Source of the DNA: Cohnella panacarvi Gsoil 349 | GTDB taxonomy: Bacteria; Bacillota; Bacilli; Paenibacillales; Paenibacillaceae | Assembly: GCF_000515335.1 (NCBI RefSeq) | Contig: NZ_KI911563.1 | Span: 1,876,056-1,940,055, forward strand | Reading direction: 5' to 3' | DNA length: 64,000 bases | In this document: one piece after another, positions 19,672-28,944 of the stretch | Layout: each line of letters starts with the position of its first letter | Numbering within the stretch: the first letter of the stretch is position 1 | Translations under genes and position numbers: made by a program | Notes under the pieces: generated by a model | The model's input: only the letters and a program-made list of their open reading frames with translations | Told to the model about the DNA's origin: nothing | Databases searched by the model: none

Positions 19672-20490
19672 TTACATCTCCCGGACGCCTTGAATGATCA
19701 GATAGATCGCCATTCCGAGCAAAGTCGCCTGCAACAGCCCGATCAATTGCTTGCCGCTCATCCTCGAAGCGATGACCGCACCTAATCGACCGCCTATGAT
19801 CGCCCCCGGCATGAGTGCCGCGAACAACAGCCAATCGATGTTGCCGTGCCAAGCGTGAACGCCGCTTCCCAATACGGACGACAGCAAAATCACGAACATC
19901 GACGTAGCCGTGGCCACGTGCGGCGGGAATCGGAACAGAATTACCATCAGCGGCACGAACAACGAGCCGCCGCCGATCCCGAACAAGCCGGAGCACAGTC
20001 CGACCCCGCAGCCGATGATCAAAGCGAGCGCGACGTTATAGCCATACGTATGCGCGGCGCCGCTGCCGTCGGTGAACGTCCGCTGTACCGACCAATTTAC
20101 TCGGAGCGGTTTCATCTTCTGCCTGGCGATCATCAGTCCGAACATGACGAACATGAACAGACCGAAAGACAGTTGGAAAGGACCTTGGGCGATTCCGGTC
20201 GTCAGTTGCGCCCCGACCATCGCGGACGGACCGCTCGTCGCGAAGAACAGCCAGCCCGTGCGAACATCGACTTTGCCTTGCTTACGGTACGTATAGGTCG
20301 CGGACAGCGCCGTGAAGATGAGCACGGCGAGAGACGTGCCGACCGCGATCTGCGTCGTGACGGGATCTCCTACGATCCGCTCTCCAAGCACGACGAGAAC
20401 CGGTACCATAATAATGCCGCCGCCAAGCCCGACGATGCTGCCGAAGACGGCCGCGACGACTCCGACGACGAATAGAAACAACAGTCCCAT
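19672..20490 (-). CDS. TSUP (TauE/SafE) family membrane transporter
   Basis: Predicted permease for sulfite, sulfonates or another small anion. About eight membrane helices in two repeats; each repeat begins with the family motif: FGSIVGLGGGIIMVP near the N-terminus and LCSGLFGIGGGSLFVP near the middle. I place the start at the ATG at 20490 (MGLLFLFVVG), which has GGAG eleven bases upstream; a GTG four codons earlier (20502) is part of that ribosome site. No sulfur genes are nearby, so the substrate is open. Confidence 0.88.
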   Translation of the reverse strand: MGLLFLFVVGVVAAVFGSIVGLGGGIIMVPVLVVLGERIVGDPVTTQIAVGTSLAVLIFTALSATYTYRKQGKVDVRTGWLFFATSGPSAMVGAQLTTGIAQGPFQLSFGLFMFVMFGLMIARQKMKPLRVNWSVQRTFTDGSGAAHTYGYNVALALIIGCGVGLCSGLFGIGGGSLFVPLMVILFRFPPHVATATSMFVILLSSVLGSGVHAWHGNIDWLLFAALMPGAIIGGRLGAVIASRMSGKQLIGLLQATLLGMAIYLIIQGVREM

Positions 20491-20595
20491 GAGGTTTAAC
20501 ACTCCGATGCAAGATTCATTGGTTCATCCTTAAGCTAACATATAACCTACTACCCGTAAACGAAACGATGCATACGCGAACGGAGGCTGCCATTA

Positions 20596-20640
20596 AGCGA
20601 CGAAAACCGCCAAGCGGCTTCGCTTAGCGGTTTCAAGGAC
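20596..20640 (-). terminator. Terminator of fabI
   Basis: Minus-strand stem GAAACCGCTAAGCG paired with CGCTTGGCGGTTTTC, 4-nt loop, directly after the fabI stop. Confidence 0.85.
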
Positions 20641-20652
20641 GGAGGGTAGCAT

Positions 20653-21423
20653 TTAAATACCCACCGTATTATAGCCGTTATCTACGTACAACACTTCGCC
20701 GGTGATGCCGCGAGCCCAGTGGCTCATCAAGAACAGCGCGGTGTCGCCGACTTCCGCAGCCTCCGTGTTGCGGCGTAACGGAGCTTTCTCTTCGACTTGC
20801 TTGAGGATCGTGTTGAACCCCGCGATTCCTTTGGCCGCGAGCGTGCGGATCGGGCCGGCGGAGATCGCGTTCACGCGAACTTGCTGCGGTCCGAGATCGC
20901 TAGCCAAGTAACGAACGGATGCTTCAAGTCCCGCTTTGGCGACGCCCATGACGTTGTAATTCTTAAGCGAGCGCTGGGCGCCGAGATAAGTCAGCGTAAC
21001 GATGCTGCCGCCCTCCGTCATAAGCGGGTGGAGCCGCTGCGCGACCGCCGTGAGCGAGTATACGCTTATGTCGTGCGCGAGCGCGAAGCCTGCGCGGGAC
21101 GTATCGACGTATTGGCCGTCGAGCTCCTCGGCTTTCGCGAACGCGATGCAGTGGGCAAGCCCGTGAAGAACGCCTACCTCTTCTTTGAGCCGGTGCGCAA
21201 GCCCCCCGATGTCTTCGTCGGAGGCGACGTTGCACAGCAGCGTCAGCGAATTCGGAATCGTATCGGCTAGCTTGCGCACGCGTTCCTCGACCCGCTCGCT
21301 TTCGTATGTAAAGATCAGTCTCGCGCCTTGCGACGCAAGCGATTGGGCGATCGCCCAGGCAATGCTCCGTTCGTTCGCGACACCCATAACTACGATATTT
21401 TTCCCCTGCAGCAATCCACTCAT
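20653..21423 (-). CDS. fabI: Enoyl-[acyl-carrier-protein] reductase (NADH)
   Basis: Last step of the fatty-acid elongation cycle. 256 residues; Tyr146, Tyr156 and Lys163 fit the FabI active site (Y-x6-K between 156 and 163), and the cofactor start is GKNIVVMGVANERSIAW. I use the ATG at 21423, with GAGGGGG eleven bases upstream; the frame is open to 21555 but the extra 44 residues do not look like the family. An ATG three codons earlier is a less likely alternative. It is probably co-transcribed with uvsE, whose stop is about 140 bp upstream, or it has its own promoter in that gap. Confidence 0.96.
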   Translation of the reverse strand: MSGLLQGKNIVVMGVANERSIAWAIAQSLASQGARLIFTYESERVEERVRKLADTIPNSLTLLCNVASDEDIGGLAHRLKEEVGVLHGLAHCIAFAKAEELDGQYVDTSRAGFALAHDISVYSLTAVAQRLHPLMTEGGSIVTLTYLGAQRSLKNYNVMGVAKAGLEASVRYLASDLGPQQVRVNAISAGPIRTLAAKGIAGFNTILKQVEEKAPLRRNTEAAEVGDTALFLMSHWARGITGEVLYVDNGYNTVGI

Positions 21424-21566
21424 TCGCTTCATTTCCCCCTCGCCATGAATAGGAAGCGGCGCCCGGCCGGTCACGCTTGGCAAAGACCGAAGCAACGCCC
21501 CTGCATTTTCCAACGTAACGTATTTCAGACGGGATTGCAACCGTTGTCCAATCATCGTGTAACCGC

Positions 21567-22586
21567 TTAACCGAGTATCTCGATGCTTCCCCCTTCAAGG
21601 ACGCGAATCGGCGCTCCCGAAGCTTCCGCGAGACTTAGGTCTGCCATCAGCTTCACGAGCGCTTCGTCCTTCCGCTTCGCCTCGATCATGACGTCGACCG
21701 CCGCCGTCGAGCCCGCGATCGCGTACAGGAATTGCAGCAAAGGCTCCGGGTCGACGTAATCCGCGTGTCCTCTCGGGTCCGTCTCGCTCTTCGGGCTCGA
21801 GACGTGGATTTTCGGCGGCAGCCAGCCCGGATCGCCCATTCGTATCCCGTTACGCGCGTTCCACCCCGACCGCTCCCACGTTCGGCGGATCGCCGGCCAT
21901 AGCTCGTGCGCTTGCTCTTCGCCGGGGTTCACCGCATGATGATGAATATCGAGCACCATCGGAACGCCGACCTCCTCGCTAATTCGAAGCGTCTCGAGCG
22001 CGGTGAAAGTCTTATCGTCGTTTTCCAGGGTAATCCGGTGCCTGATTCGGTCTTCCATCGCGTTAAACTGGCTGACGAACCGTTGTCCCGACGTTGTCTT
22101 GTCCCCGTAACTGCCGCCCACGTGGATATTGCACGTCGCCCAATCGTCGAGACCCATCAATTCCAGCATTCGGACGTGATAATCGAGCTCGGCGACCGAA
22201 TTGCGGTACACTTGCTCGCGGGGCGTGCTTAGCACGGTGTAGTGGTCGGGATGGAAAGAAACCCTGATGCCGTGTTCGCGCGCGAAAGAACCGACATCCG
22301 CGAACCGCTGCGCGAGCGCAGGGTAGGGATCCCAGTCCTTCAGCCGTTCGTGGGTGACCAGCGGGATGATTTTCGAGGTCATCCGGTAAAGCTTAACGCC
22401 CATGTAACGGCAATGCTTAAGCAGCTTGAGCGTGTTGTGCAGGTTCAGCTCGGCGATCTGCACGAGCTTGCGCAAGGCCGCTTCGCGGTCCGCAAGCTTG
22501 GAGAACGTAGCCATCGTCATCGTGCGCGAAGGCGAAGCGTCCTCGAGTTGTACCGACATGGCGACGAATCCGAACCTTACGATCAT
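21567..22586 (-). CDS. uvsE: UV damage endonuclease
   Basis: Nicks DNA 5' to cyclobutane dimers and 6-4 products, an alternative to UvrABC. The 339-residue TIM-barrel shows RFGFVAMS at the N-terminus, the metal-site motifs VSFHPDHYTVL (about 107-117), NIHVGGSYGDK (about 153-163), ITLENDD (about 185-191) and LDIHHHAVNPG (about 213-223), and HVSSPKSE near the end. Common in spore-formers. The ATG at 22586 follows GGAGG. Confidence 0.95.
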   Translation of the reverse strand: MIVRFGFVAMSVQLEDASPSRTMTMATFSKLADREAALRKLVQIAELNLHNTLKLLKHCRYMGVKLYRMTSKIIPLVTHERLKDWDPYPALAQRFADVGSFAREHGIRVSFHPDHYTVLSTPREQVYRNSVAELDYHVRMLELMGLDDWATCNIHVGGSYGDKTTSGQRFVSQFNAMEDRIRHRITLENDDKTFTALETLRISEEVGVPMVLDIHHHAVNPGEEQAHELWPAIRRTWERSGWNARNGIRMGDPGWLPPKIHVSSPKSETDPRGHADYVDPEPLLQFLYAIAGSTAAVDVMIEAKRKDEALVKLMADLSLAEASGAPIRVLEGGSIEILG

Positions 22587-22620
22587 GCTGCCTTACCTCC
22601 AAGCTTAGTCGTCTTCCGTA

Positions 22621-22944
22621 CTAAGCTTGCTCTTGTTCGCCGAAAAACATTTCATAAGCGAGCGCGGTCTGAATCTTGGACTCTTCCGGCGTCAGCTTTC
22701 GAATGAGCTCCATCTCTACTTGCGTCACTTCTTCGCCTTGGAAGTTCTTCTCCGCGATCGACGCCAGAATGCGCACGATGGCGACCGCCGTGTTGTCCGG
22801 CGCGTACGCGATCACCTTCTGCCCCGTCGGGAAAATGCGGTATTGCTTCTTGACCATCTTGCCGCGGCCGTACTCGAGCAATTCGTAAAGCTCGCTGTCC
22901 GACTTGAATTTACAGACGGAATTGAATTCGGTTTGGAAGCCCAT
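22621..22944 (-). CDS. Conserved-looking small protein of unknown function
   Basis: 107 residues, soluble, beginning MGFQTEFNSVCKFKSDSELYELLEYG and ending in a Glu-rich tail. It has mixed alpha/beta composition, one cysteine near residue 11 and no signal. GAGGGGG lies upstream of the ATG at 22944. It comes 34 bp before uvsE on the same strand, so both may be one transcript. I do not recognise the family and assign no function. Confidence 0.75.
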   Translation of the reverse strand: MGFQTEFNSVCKFKSDSELYELLEYGRGKMVKKQYRIFPTGQKVIAYAPDNTAVAIVRILASIAEKNFQGEEVTQVEMELIRKLTPEESKIQTALAYEMFFGEQEQA

Positions 22945-23059
22945 GGATACATCGTCCCCCTCGGTTCGTTAACGTTGTGAGACCATTATAACCCGCGGCG
23001 GTCGCGGATTGCATCTTGTGCGGAGGGGTTTTATGCCCTCGATTGACCCAGGATGTTGT

Positions 23060-23255
23060 GTAACTGCCTGCATGGAATACAGTTAGCCCTGCGGGTTCGT
23101 AATTGCCTTAGCTCGAAGCCTGCATGAAGTACAATTAATTTGGCAACAAAAGAAGATTTCGGTGGATTTGGCGGTCAAGAGATGTATTTCATGCAGGTAT
23201 TCAGTAGAGATTGGAGTTTCGGAGTAAGTAACTGTACTTGGTGCAGTTGCTGATG
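23060..23255. repeat. Decayed intergenic repeats, CCTGCATGAAGTACAATT type
   Basis: CCTGCATGGAATACAGTTA (from 23067) and CCTGCATGAAGTACAATTA (from 23119) are 52 bp apart. Inverted versions follow: TGTATTTCATGCAGG (from 23183) and TGTACTTGGTGCAG (from 23233), 50 bp apart. The rest of the 440-bp gap (22945-23386) holds the terminator of the SLH gene and nothing else that I can see. Confidence 0.75.
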
Positions 23256-23296
23256 TCGCAGCTACGAGGCCTAGTGCAAATCCGTGGTTTCACCGA

Positions 23297-23382
23297 CACA
23301 AAGAAGCGCCCCCTAGAATCTCATCGGTTAAACCACGGGTTTAATCCAATGTCCATTCTACGGGGGGCGCTTCGCTTCTTGG
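23297..23382 (-). terminator. Large stem-loop terminator of the SLH gene
   Basis: Minus-strand outer stem GAAGCGCCCCC plus TAGAAT pairs with ATTCTA plus GGGGGCGCTTC, followed by TTTGTG. The loop holds a second hairpin TTAAACC/GGTTTAA. The total is about 75 nt, unusually long for a simple terminator. Confidence 0.8.
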
Positions 23383-23386
23383 CGGC

Positions 23387-26227
23387 TTAGTTATTCGTAA
23401 CGGTAACGATTACATCGACAAGAAGTCCAGGACTGTCCTTTAGGGTAACCGTCACGGTGCAGGTTCCCGTCGCGCTACCACGCGAAATCGTAACTTCTCC
23501 ATATTCGCCGTTCCATGTTACCGTCGCGACATCCGTATCCGAAGATACGGCGTTCACGATTCGCAACGATTCGCCCGAATCCGTCGCGAGCTCGGAGTAC
23601 GGGTAGGAGAATGTTTGGGAAGTCGTCGTCCCGTTCAAAGCTACGGTAACGTTGTCGATGGCGACCGGCGGATCGTTAGCATCGGAGTATCCGTAGCCGA
23701 TCTCGCTGCTTTCTCCTTTGCCTGCTTGCGTTCTTGTGAAAAATAGTATTCCGCTGACGTCATTCAGAGTCAGATTACCGATCGTCACGGAGGTTTGACC
23801 GCTCGCAACCGTACCTGACCCTAATAATCCGGAACCCGGACTCGAGTACACTTTAATGACGTCCCCTTCGATCAAGCCGGTGATCGTAACCGAATCTTCT
23901 TCCGATGGTGCTCTATTGTATATCGCGATTTGCGTATATTCCAACGGCGGAGACACCGATATTTCTACGCTGACCGATTCCCCGTTCCATGCGTGCAATC
24001 GATATTTGCCAGGCTGCAGGCCTGCCGTATCCAAAGTTAGCGGCTTATCCACATCGTCCGATGAAACGTCGATTGCCTTTCCTAAGCCGTCCGTAACCGT
24101 AGAATCATACACTGTCTGGTTGCCATTCGTCGACTGCGGCACCAAATACACCATCGTAGCCCGGTCAACGCTAAATATCAAATCATCTCCTACATCGATC
24201 ATAACCGGCAATACTGTATGACTGATCATCGACAGGTTGACGCCTTGGGAAATGGCAGGCGTCATGACATCCGCCGCAAGCACGTTCCCGTTCGTATCTC
24301 TCAGAGAGTTGGCCGCTACTTTAAGAATATTGCCGCCTCCCCTGAACTCGTTCTCAAATACGACGAAGAGAGTATCGGAGGAAATGTACAACTGGTCGCC
24401 GCTTTGAAGAGAACTAAACGTCGCGCCGTTATCCGTAGAAAAGCTAACTCGCGACTTCAGTTCGTCCATGTCGCTCATGTTGTTGACGATCATCTTGTTG
24501 AATATGATAAAAATACTCGAGTTATACCCAATGGCATAATTTCGATAGGCTAGCCCATCACCGTTGGCCGCTAGAATCGTTATCGCGGCCGGAGAAGAAG
24601 TATTCCCCGTCCCGTCCGCGGCAACCAATTTCCAATTGCCTATTGCGAGTCCCGCCGTCTGGAACGTAACGGCGGTCGCGGCTTGTGCCGACAGCTTGAT
24701 TCCGTCGCCATTCTGCACGGCTAGTTCCAGATAAGTCGTCGAAGTGTGCACGATGACGTCTTTCACCAGATAGATCGTCCCCGCTTCGTTGCTGGTGGCG
24801 TAAACGGCTTGACCGACCGTTACCATCGAGGGCGAAACCGCAGTCAAAGTGGGCGGCGTCGAATCCGAAGGCGCGCTCGGCGGCGTAACGACGACCGGCG
24901 ATTGGACCGCCGGCTCGGACGCGGGACGCGATTGTCCGCCGACCGTAATCTGTACGTCACCCTTCACATCTTGACCGAGCTTTACGTTATCTGGTGCTTT
25001 GTCCATCTCGACGCCTTCAGCGTTAATTACCGCATTGCCAACCTTGCCTTCGCCCAAAATTTGGGCTGCGGCATTCAAAATCATGTTGAGTACGGAAGCT
25101 TCCTTCTGCAGCTTGATCGTACTATCGGCTGCATCGTCGTCGATATTCAAATCTTCGATGCTGCCATCGGGGATGTCGACGATAATGCTCTGCGCAAGTA
25201 CGTTGACGGTCGAGTATGTTCCCGACAGCCTCACATAGGAATCGGCCGGCAGTTTATCGGATAAGCTTACCGTGTTTACGCTAGCGGTGTTCGCGGATTC
25301 GATGTTGGCGCCAGACTGCAGCGTGATCGTTCCGATCTGCGACTGGCCTTCGACAGCGATGCGGACAGCGCCGGTCTGCTTATCGACGACGATGGTCACC
25401 ATCGCCGTATTTTTGAAATGCACGCTGTTCGCGCCTCCGCCCTGCACGAACGTCGTTCCTGTGACTTTCACGTTATCAACGAACGCGTCTCCGTCGCCGA
25501 CCGCGCTGCCGACCGTCAAGTTGCCGTTTATTTGCGCGTTTTGCAGCTTGATGCCTGACACATTCAGTACGATCGATTTAGGATAATAAGCTTGTCCTGC
25601 CGCAGGACCGATCGTACCCGGTTTGTCGAATACGATCGCATCTGCCTTTACGACCCTGTCCAGCAACGCGACTGCTTCGGCCCTGGTTAAACTCGATTTC
25701 GGTTTGAACTTGCCGTTCGCGCCTGCTATCAATCCTTGTTTTTGCAACGCTCCAACCGCACCCAAGCTTGCCTTGTCGATTTCTTCGTTATCTAAGAAAG
25801 AAGCGCCCTCCTCGGAAGGCAGCCATAACGCCTTCTGAAGCATGACAGCCGCTTGCTCTCTCGTTACAGATTGGCTAGGCATGAAAACTCCGGCGGAATC
25901 TCCGCCGATATAGCCTGCCGCGACGGCTTTGCCGACTTCTCCGGCAAACCAATCGGACTTCCTGACGTCCTTATAAGTGAACTCAGCTTGCTCGGTGTAC
26001 CCGAGCGAGGAATTGATCAATTTGATCCATTCGGACTTAGAAACCGGCGTATCCGGTTTGAAAGTGCCGTCCTTGTATCCGTTAATAAGTCCTTTGCTTT
26101 TCCACGCCGCGATCAACGGCTCTGCCCAGTGTCCTTTTATATCGCTCTTTTGACCCGCTGCAGATGCAAAACTCGAAAAACAAAAAATAAATGCAAGTAC
26201 GATTAAGCTCCACTTTCTTTTCAACAA
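23387..26227 (-). CDS. S-layer homology (SLH) domain surface protein
   Basis: Large secreted protein, about 946 residues. A signal peptide (KRKWSLIVLAFIFCFSSFASAA) is followed by three SLH domains at about 30-75, 88-130 and 145-195, the first with DIKGHWAEPLI; these bind pyruvylated cell-wall polymer. Residues about 205-430 are Asn/Val/Thr-rich with short beta repeats, like a beta-helix. After a Pro/Ser linker come Ig-like or cadherin-like beta domains to the end. The start is probably the TTG at 26227, eight bases after GGAGG; the GTG at 26236 lies inside that ribosome site. Function of the distal part unknown. Confidence 0.9.
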   Translation of the reverse strand: MLKRKWSLIVLAFIFCFSSFASAAGQKSDIKGHWAEPLIAAWKSKGLINGYKDGTFKPDTPVSKSEWIKLINSSLGYTEQAEFTYKDVRKSDWFAGEVGKAVAAGYIGGDSAGVFMPSQSVTREQAAVMLQKALWLPSEEGASFLDNEEIDKASLGAVGALQKQGLIAGANGKFKPKSSLTRAEAVALLDRVVKADAIVFDKPGTIGPAAGQAYYPKSIVLNVSGIKLQNAQINGNLTVGSAVGDGDAFVDNVKVTGTTFVQGGGANSVHFKNTAMVTIVVDKQTGAVRIAVEGQSQIGTITLQSGANIESANTASVNTVSLSDKLPADSYVRLSGTYSTVNVLAQSIIVDIPDGSIEDLNIDDDAADSTIKLQKEASVLNMILNAAAQILGEGKVGNAVINAEGVEMDKAPDNVKLGQDVKGDVQITVGGQSRPASEPAVQSPVVVTPPSAPSDSTPPTLTAVSPSMVTVGQAVYATSNEAGTIYLVKDVIVHTSTTYLELAVQNGDGIKLSAQAATAVTFQTAGLAIGNWKLVAADGTGNTSSPAAITILAANGDGLAYRNYAIGYNSSIFIIFNKMIVNNMSDMDELKSRVSFSTDNGATFSSLQSGDQLYISSDTLFVVFENEFRGGGNILKVAANSLRDTNGNVLAADVMTPAISQGVNLSMISHTVLPVMIDVGDDLIFSVDRATMVYLVPQSTNGNQTVYDSTVTDGLGKAIDVSSDDVDKPLTLDTAGLQPGKYRLHAWNGESVSVEISVSPPLEYTQIAIYNRAPSEEDSVTITGLIEGDVIKVYSSPGSGLLGSGTVASGQTSVTIGNLTLNDVSGILFFTRTQAGKGESSEIGYGYSDANDPPVAIDNVTVALNGTTTSQTFSYPYSELATDSGESLRIVNAVSSDTDVATVTWNGEYGEVTISRGSATGTCTVTVTLKDSPGLLVDVIVTVTNN

Positions 26228-26349
26228 TGCTTGCACCTCCGGGTTAATCCTGTCTTTAGCAGGGTAATTTTACCATGATAGGTTACAACAATCTACTTAA
26301 TACGACATTTTTTTACTAATCTTTATTCATTTTATCAACTCTTGCGCAA

Positions 26350-26418
26350 ACCAAAAAAAGAAGAGGCAGTTCCCTAGGTCATTACATCATGACTTTGGGA
26401 ACTGCCCCTTCTTAACGC
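26350..26418 (-). terminator. Terminator of the ddl transcript
   Basis: Minus-strand stem GGGGCAGTTCCC/GGGAACTGCC with an inner GTCAT/ATGAC and outer AAGAA/TTCTT pairing, then seven T. It separates ddl from the SLH gene. Confidence 0.92.
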
Positions 26419-26445
26419 TGGCGTGTTATTCATTATCCGTTTCCG

Positions 26446-27609
26446 TTACTCCCCGCCGCCGTACTCGAGCGACTGCCGCTCGGAGTGGCGCTCGATCGCC
26501 AGCCGGATCAGCTCATCCAGCAGTTCGCGATAGGAAAGACCGGTTTCCTTCCACAACAGCGGGTACATGCTGAACGGCGTAAAACCCGGCATCGTGTTCA
26601 CTTCGTTGATGAACAGCTTCCCGTCGCTGCGGCGCATGAAGAAATCCGCGCGGCACAGGCCGGAGTTGTCGATCGACATGAACGCGCGGATCGCCATCTC
26701 GCGTACCGCCTGAGCGGTCTCCTGCGGGATCTCCGCCGGAATGACCATCGCCGACTTGCCGTCGACGTACTTGGCTTTATAATCATAGAATTCATTCGAG
26801 CTAACGATTTCGCCGACCACGGAAGCCCGCGGCTCGTCGTTGCCGAGCACGCCGACTTCGATCTCCCTCGCGTCGCAGAACTCTTCGACGATGACTTTGC
26901 GGTCGAAACGCAACGCTTCTTCGATCGCCGCGATCAGCTCGTCGCGATCGCGCGCCTTGGATACGCCCACGCTAGAGCCGAGATTAGCCGGTTTAACGAA
27001 GCATGGGTAACCAAGCTCTTCGACGTTCGCCAGCACCGCCGCCCGGTTTTTGTTCCATGCGTGACGAATGAAATGACGATAACCGACTTGCGGCAGCCCC
27101 GCCTGCGCGAACATCGTCTTCATGGCGACTTTGTCCATGCCGACGGACGATGACAGCACTCCCGAGCCTACGTAAGGAAGTCCCGCCATCTCGAACAGCC
27201 CTTGAATCGTGCCGTCTTCGCCGAACGTGCCGTGAAGCAGCGGGAACATGACGTCGATCGTCTTGTCCGCGCCAATGTCGCTAGCCTCATCAACACCGAC
27301 CACTTCCGTAATCCCCTGCAGCACCGGCAACAACGCGTTCGCGCCTCCACCCTCGCTCAGAGAGCCGGTATCGTCTCCAGCCGCATCCTGATCGGCCGCG
27401 GACCGGAACTGCAATTCGGACACCGCGGACGGCGGCGCTGCCAGCGCAAGGCCGGATCTCCATTGCCCCTTGGCGGTAATATAGAAAGGAATGAGTTCAT
27501 ATTTGTCGTAGTCGAATGCTTTGGATACCGCCAGCGCGGTTTGCAACGACACTTCGTGCTCTCCCGAACGTCCTCCGTACACGAGACCGACGCGAATTTT
27601 GTTCCCCAT
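26446..27609 (-). CDS. ddl: D-alanine--D-alanine ligase
   Basis: ATP-grasp enzyme making the D-Ala-D-Ala dipeptide for peptidoglycan. 387 residues. N-terminal RVGLVYGGRSGEHEVSLQTA, ATP-grasp motifs VKPANLGSSVGVSKA and VEEFCDAREIEVGVLGN, C-terminal INEVNTMPGFTPFSMYP. An insertion rich in Asp/Gly/Ala near residues 75-105 makes it longer than the usual 360. I start at the ATG at 27609, directly after GGAGG; the frame stays open far upstream, but that part is antisense-like read-through over the previous gene. It follows the amidase-domain gene by 16 bp. Confidence 0.96.
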   Translation of the reverse strand: MGNKIRVGLVYGGRSGEHEVSLQTALAVSKAFDYDKYELIPFYITAKGQWRSGLALAAPPSAVSELQFRSAADQDAAGDDTGSLSEGGGANALLPVLQGITEVVGVDEASDIGADKTIDVMFPLLHGTFGEDGTIQGLFEMAGLPYVGSGVLSSSVGMDKVAMKTMFAQAGLPQVGYRHFIRHAWNKNRAAVLANVEELGYPCFVKPANLGSSVGVSKARDRDELIAAIEEALRFDRKVIVEEFCDAREIEVGVLGNDEPRASVVGEIVSSNEFYDYKAKYVDGKSAMVIPAEIPQETAQAVREMAIRAFMSIDNSGLCRADFFMRRSDGKLFINEVNTMPGFTPFSMYPLLWKETGLSYRELLDELIRLAIERHSERQSLEYGGGE

Positions 27610-27625
27610 AAGGACCTCCGGTTCA

Positions 27626-28720
27626 TCATTCATCAGTAATATGGAAAAAACGGTACTGGGTCCTGTCCGTCCAAGCATACGAATCGCGATAGTCCCAATA
27701 ACGGTGACGGCTGCTGACCGTATTCGCGTTAACGAGGGGCATCCCGTCCGGCGTGAACGCCGTGACGATCGTATTGTGCTGAAACCGTCCGCTTCCGTCC
27801 CAGTCGTAGCAGATAACGTCGCCCAACCGAAGCATATCCGGCCTCGGAACGGCCTCCGCCCGCAAGCCGGAAGCCCGCGGTTGCGACAATTGGTGCTGCA
27901 GCGCATGGGCGACCGCCCAGCTGTAGCTCCATTGCTCGACATTATTCTGTCGACCTTTGTACCACCAGCCCGATTCCCTTCTCCCAGTATAGTCCATAGG
28001 GATGTCGCCTGCAAAGATACACTGGGAGACGTAATTCGTGCAGTTGACGGCGAACTCCTCGTAAGCTTTATTCGGCTCGTTCCACCATCTTTCCGCATAC
28101 GCGACCGCCGATTCTCGCCGGTAAGGCGCGTGGCGCCAAACCTGCTCGTAGCCGTCGTCCGTCCCGAGGCTAGAACCGGCATACACACGCGACTTGAAGT
28201 TGTGCATGGCGTTCGGATTTATATAAGGAAGCGAAGGCGCGACGGCTTTCTTGTAAGAGTCCGTCCCATGGGCGCGATCATGTCCCGGTTCCGCCTCGAT
28301 GACGACGTCGACGTCCGGATGCCATTCCGATACAAGGGGCTGCACGGCGTACAGTCTCCAGCTTTGTCCCATCCGCACGAATTTCACGCGCTCGCGGTCG
28401 ATGCGTTCCTCCTGCCACGGCTGCCCGTTCTGCTCGAACGTCCGCACCGCGTGCAACGCGATGTCCGCAACGGCTTCCGCTTGGTTCGCGCGGTGGCTTT
28501 CGATCCGCGTCCGTATTTCGCTGTGCAGCGGTTTGATTCCCGCTCTTCTCTCCCTTATGATCGTCACCCGCATCCGTTTCGCGAGCCGATCCCGCTGTCC
28601 GATGTCGGCAATCTGCTTCAGCACGCCCGAGTCTCGGCTCAACGCCGCTTCGTTCATAGTGCTCACGTAACGGAACAACGCATCCTTCCAATCCGCCGCT
28701 TTCGACGCTTGATTCGGCAC
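27626..28720 (-). CDS. Amidase-domain protein (Amidase_6-like)
   Basis: 364 residues, no signal peptide seen. The C-terminal 170 residues hold a putative Cys/His amidase domain: NCTNYVSQCIFAGDIPMDY (nucleophile Cys near residue 227) and FQHNTIVT (His near 316). The N-terminal half is helical and charged, with a conserved-looking segment about 95-140. Family members in Paenibacillaceae are thought to act on peptidoglycan peptides, but substrate and location are not shown. Starts with GTG at 28720 after GGGAGGG. Lies directly before ddl, a wall-synthesis gene, which fits a cell-wall role. Confidence 0.85.
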   Translation of the reverse strand: MPNQASKAADWKDALFRYVSTMNEAALSRDSGVLKQIADIGQRDRLAKRMRVTIIRERRAGIKPLHSEIRTRIESHRANQAEAVADIALHAVRTFEQNGQPWQEERIDRERVKFVRMGQSWRLYAVQPLVSEWHPDVDVVIEAEPGHDRAHGTDSYKKAVAPSLPYINPNAMHNFKSRVYAGSSLGTDDGYEQVWRHAPYRRESAVAYAERWWNEPNKAYEEFAVNCTNYVSQCIFAGDIPMDYTGRRESGWWYKGRQNNVEQWSYSWAVAHALQHQLSQPRASGLRAEAVPRPDMLRLGDVICYDWDGSGRFQHNTIVTAFTPDGMPLVNANTVSSRHRYWDYRDSYAWTDRTQYRFFHITDE

Positions 28721-28855
28721 CGCTCATTCCCTCCCGGATGAAGACGTAGGGGCATCCGTACATTTTATGGCCGCCGTCTCGGTTCGATGCCATTTTCCCC
28801 GCGGATGAAAGCCCTCCCCCATGCGGCATGATATAGGAATAGGTATGATAACGTC

Positions 28856-28884
28856 TTTACGTCAAATGACGAAAAGAGTATACT
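28856..28884 (+). promoter_or_regulatory. Promoter of acnA
   Basis: TTTACG (28856-28861) and TATACT (28879-28884) with a 17-bp spacer. The transcription start would fall about 20-25 bp before the inverted repeat at 28913. Confidence 0.7.
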
Positions 28885-28912
28885 TGTCGTGTAGAGAAAT
28901 TTTTGAAATCGT

Positions 28913-28929
28913 GTTTCATTGTATGAAAC
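28913..28929. promoter_or_regulatory. Inverted repeat in the acnA leader, possible operator
   Basis: GTTTCA-TTGTA-TGAAAC, a perfect 6-bp inverted repeat with a 5-bp centre, 15 bp before the acnA start. The same half-sites with the same spacing occur in the leader of the IclR gene (34517-34533). Binding by that regulator is inference. Confidence 0.55.
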
Positions 28930-28944
28930 AAAGCTAGGAGGCGC

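Noticed and set aside
27610..28188. N-terminal extension of ddl by about 190 residues
   Set aside because: It overlaps the amidase-domain gene in another frame, is Arg/Ser-rich, and ddl has a proper start with GGAGG at 27609.
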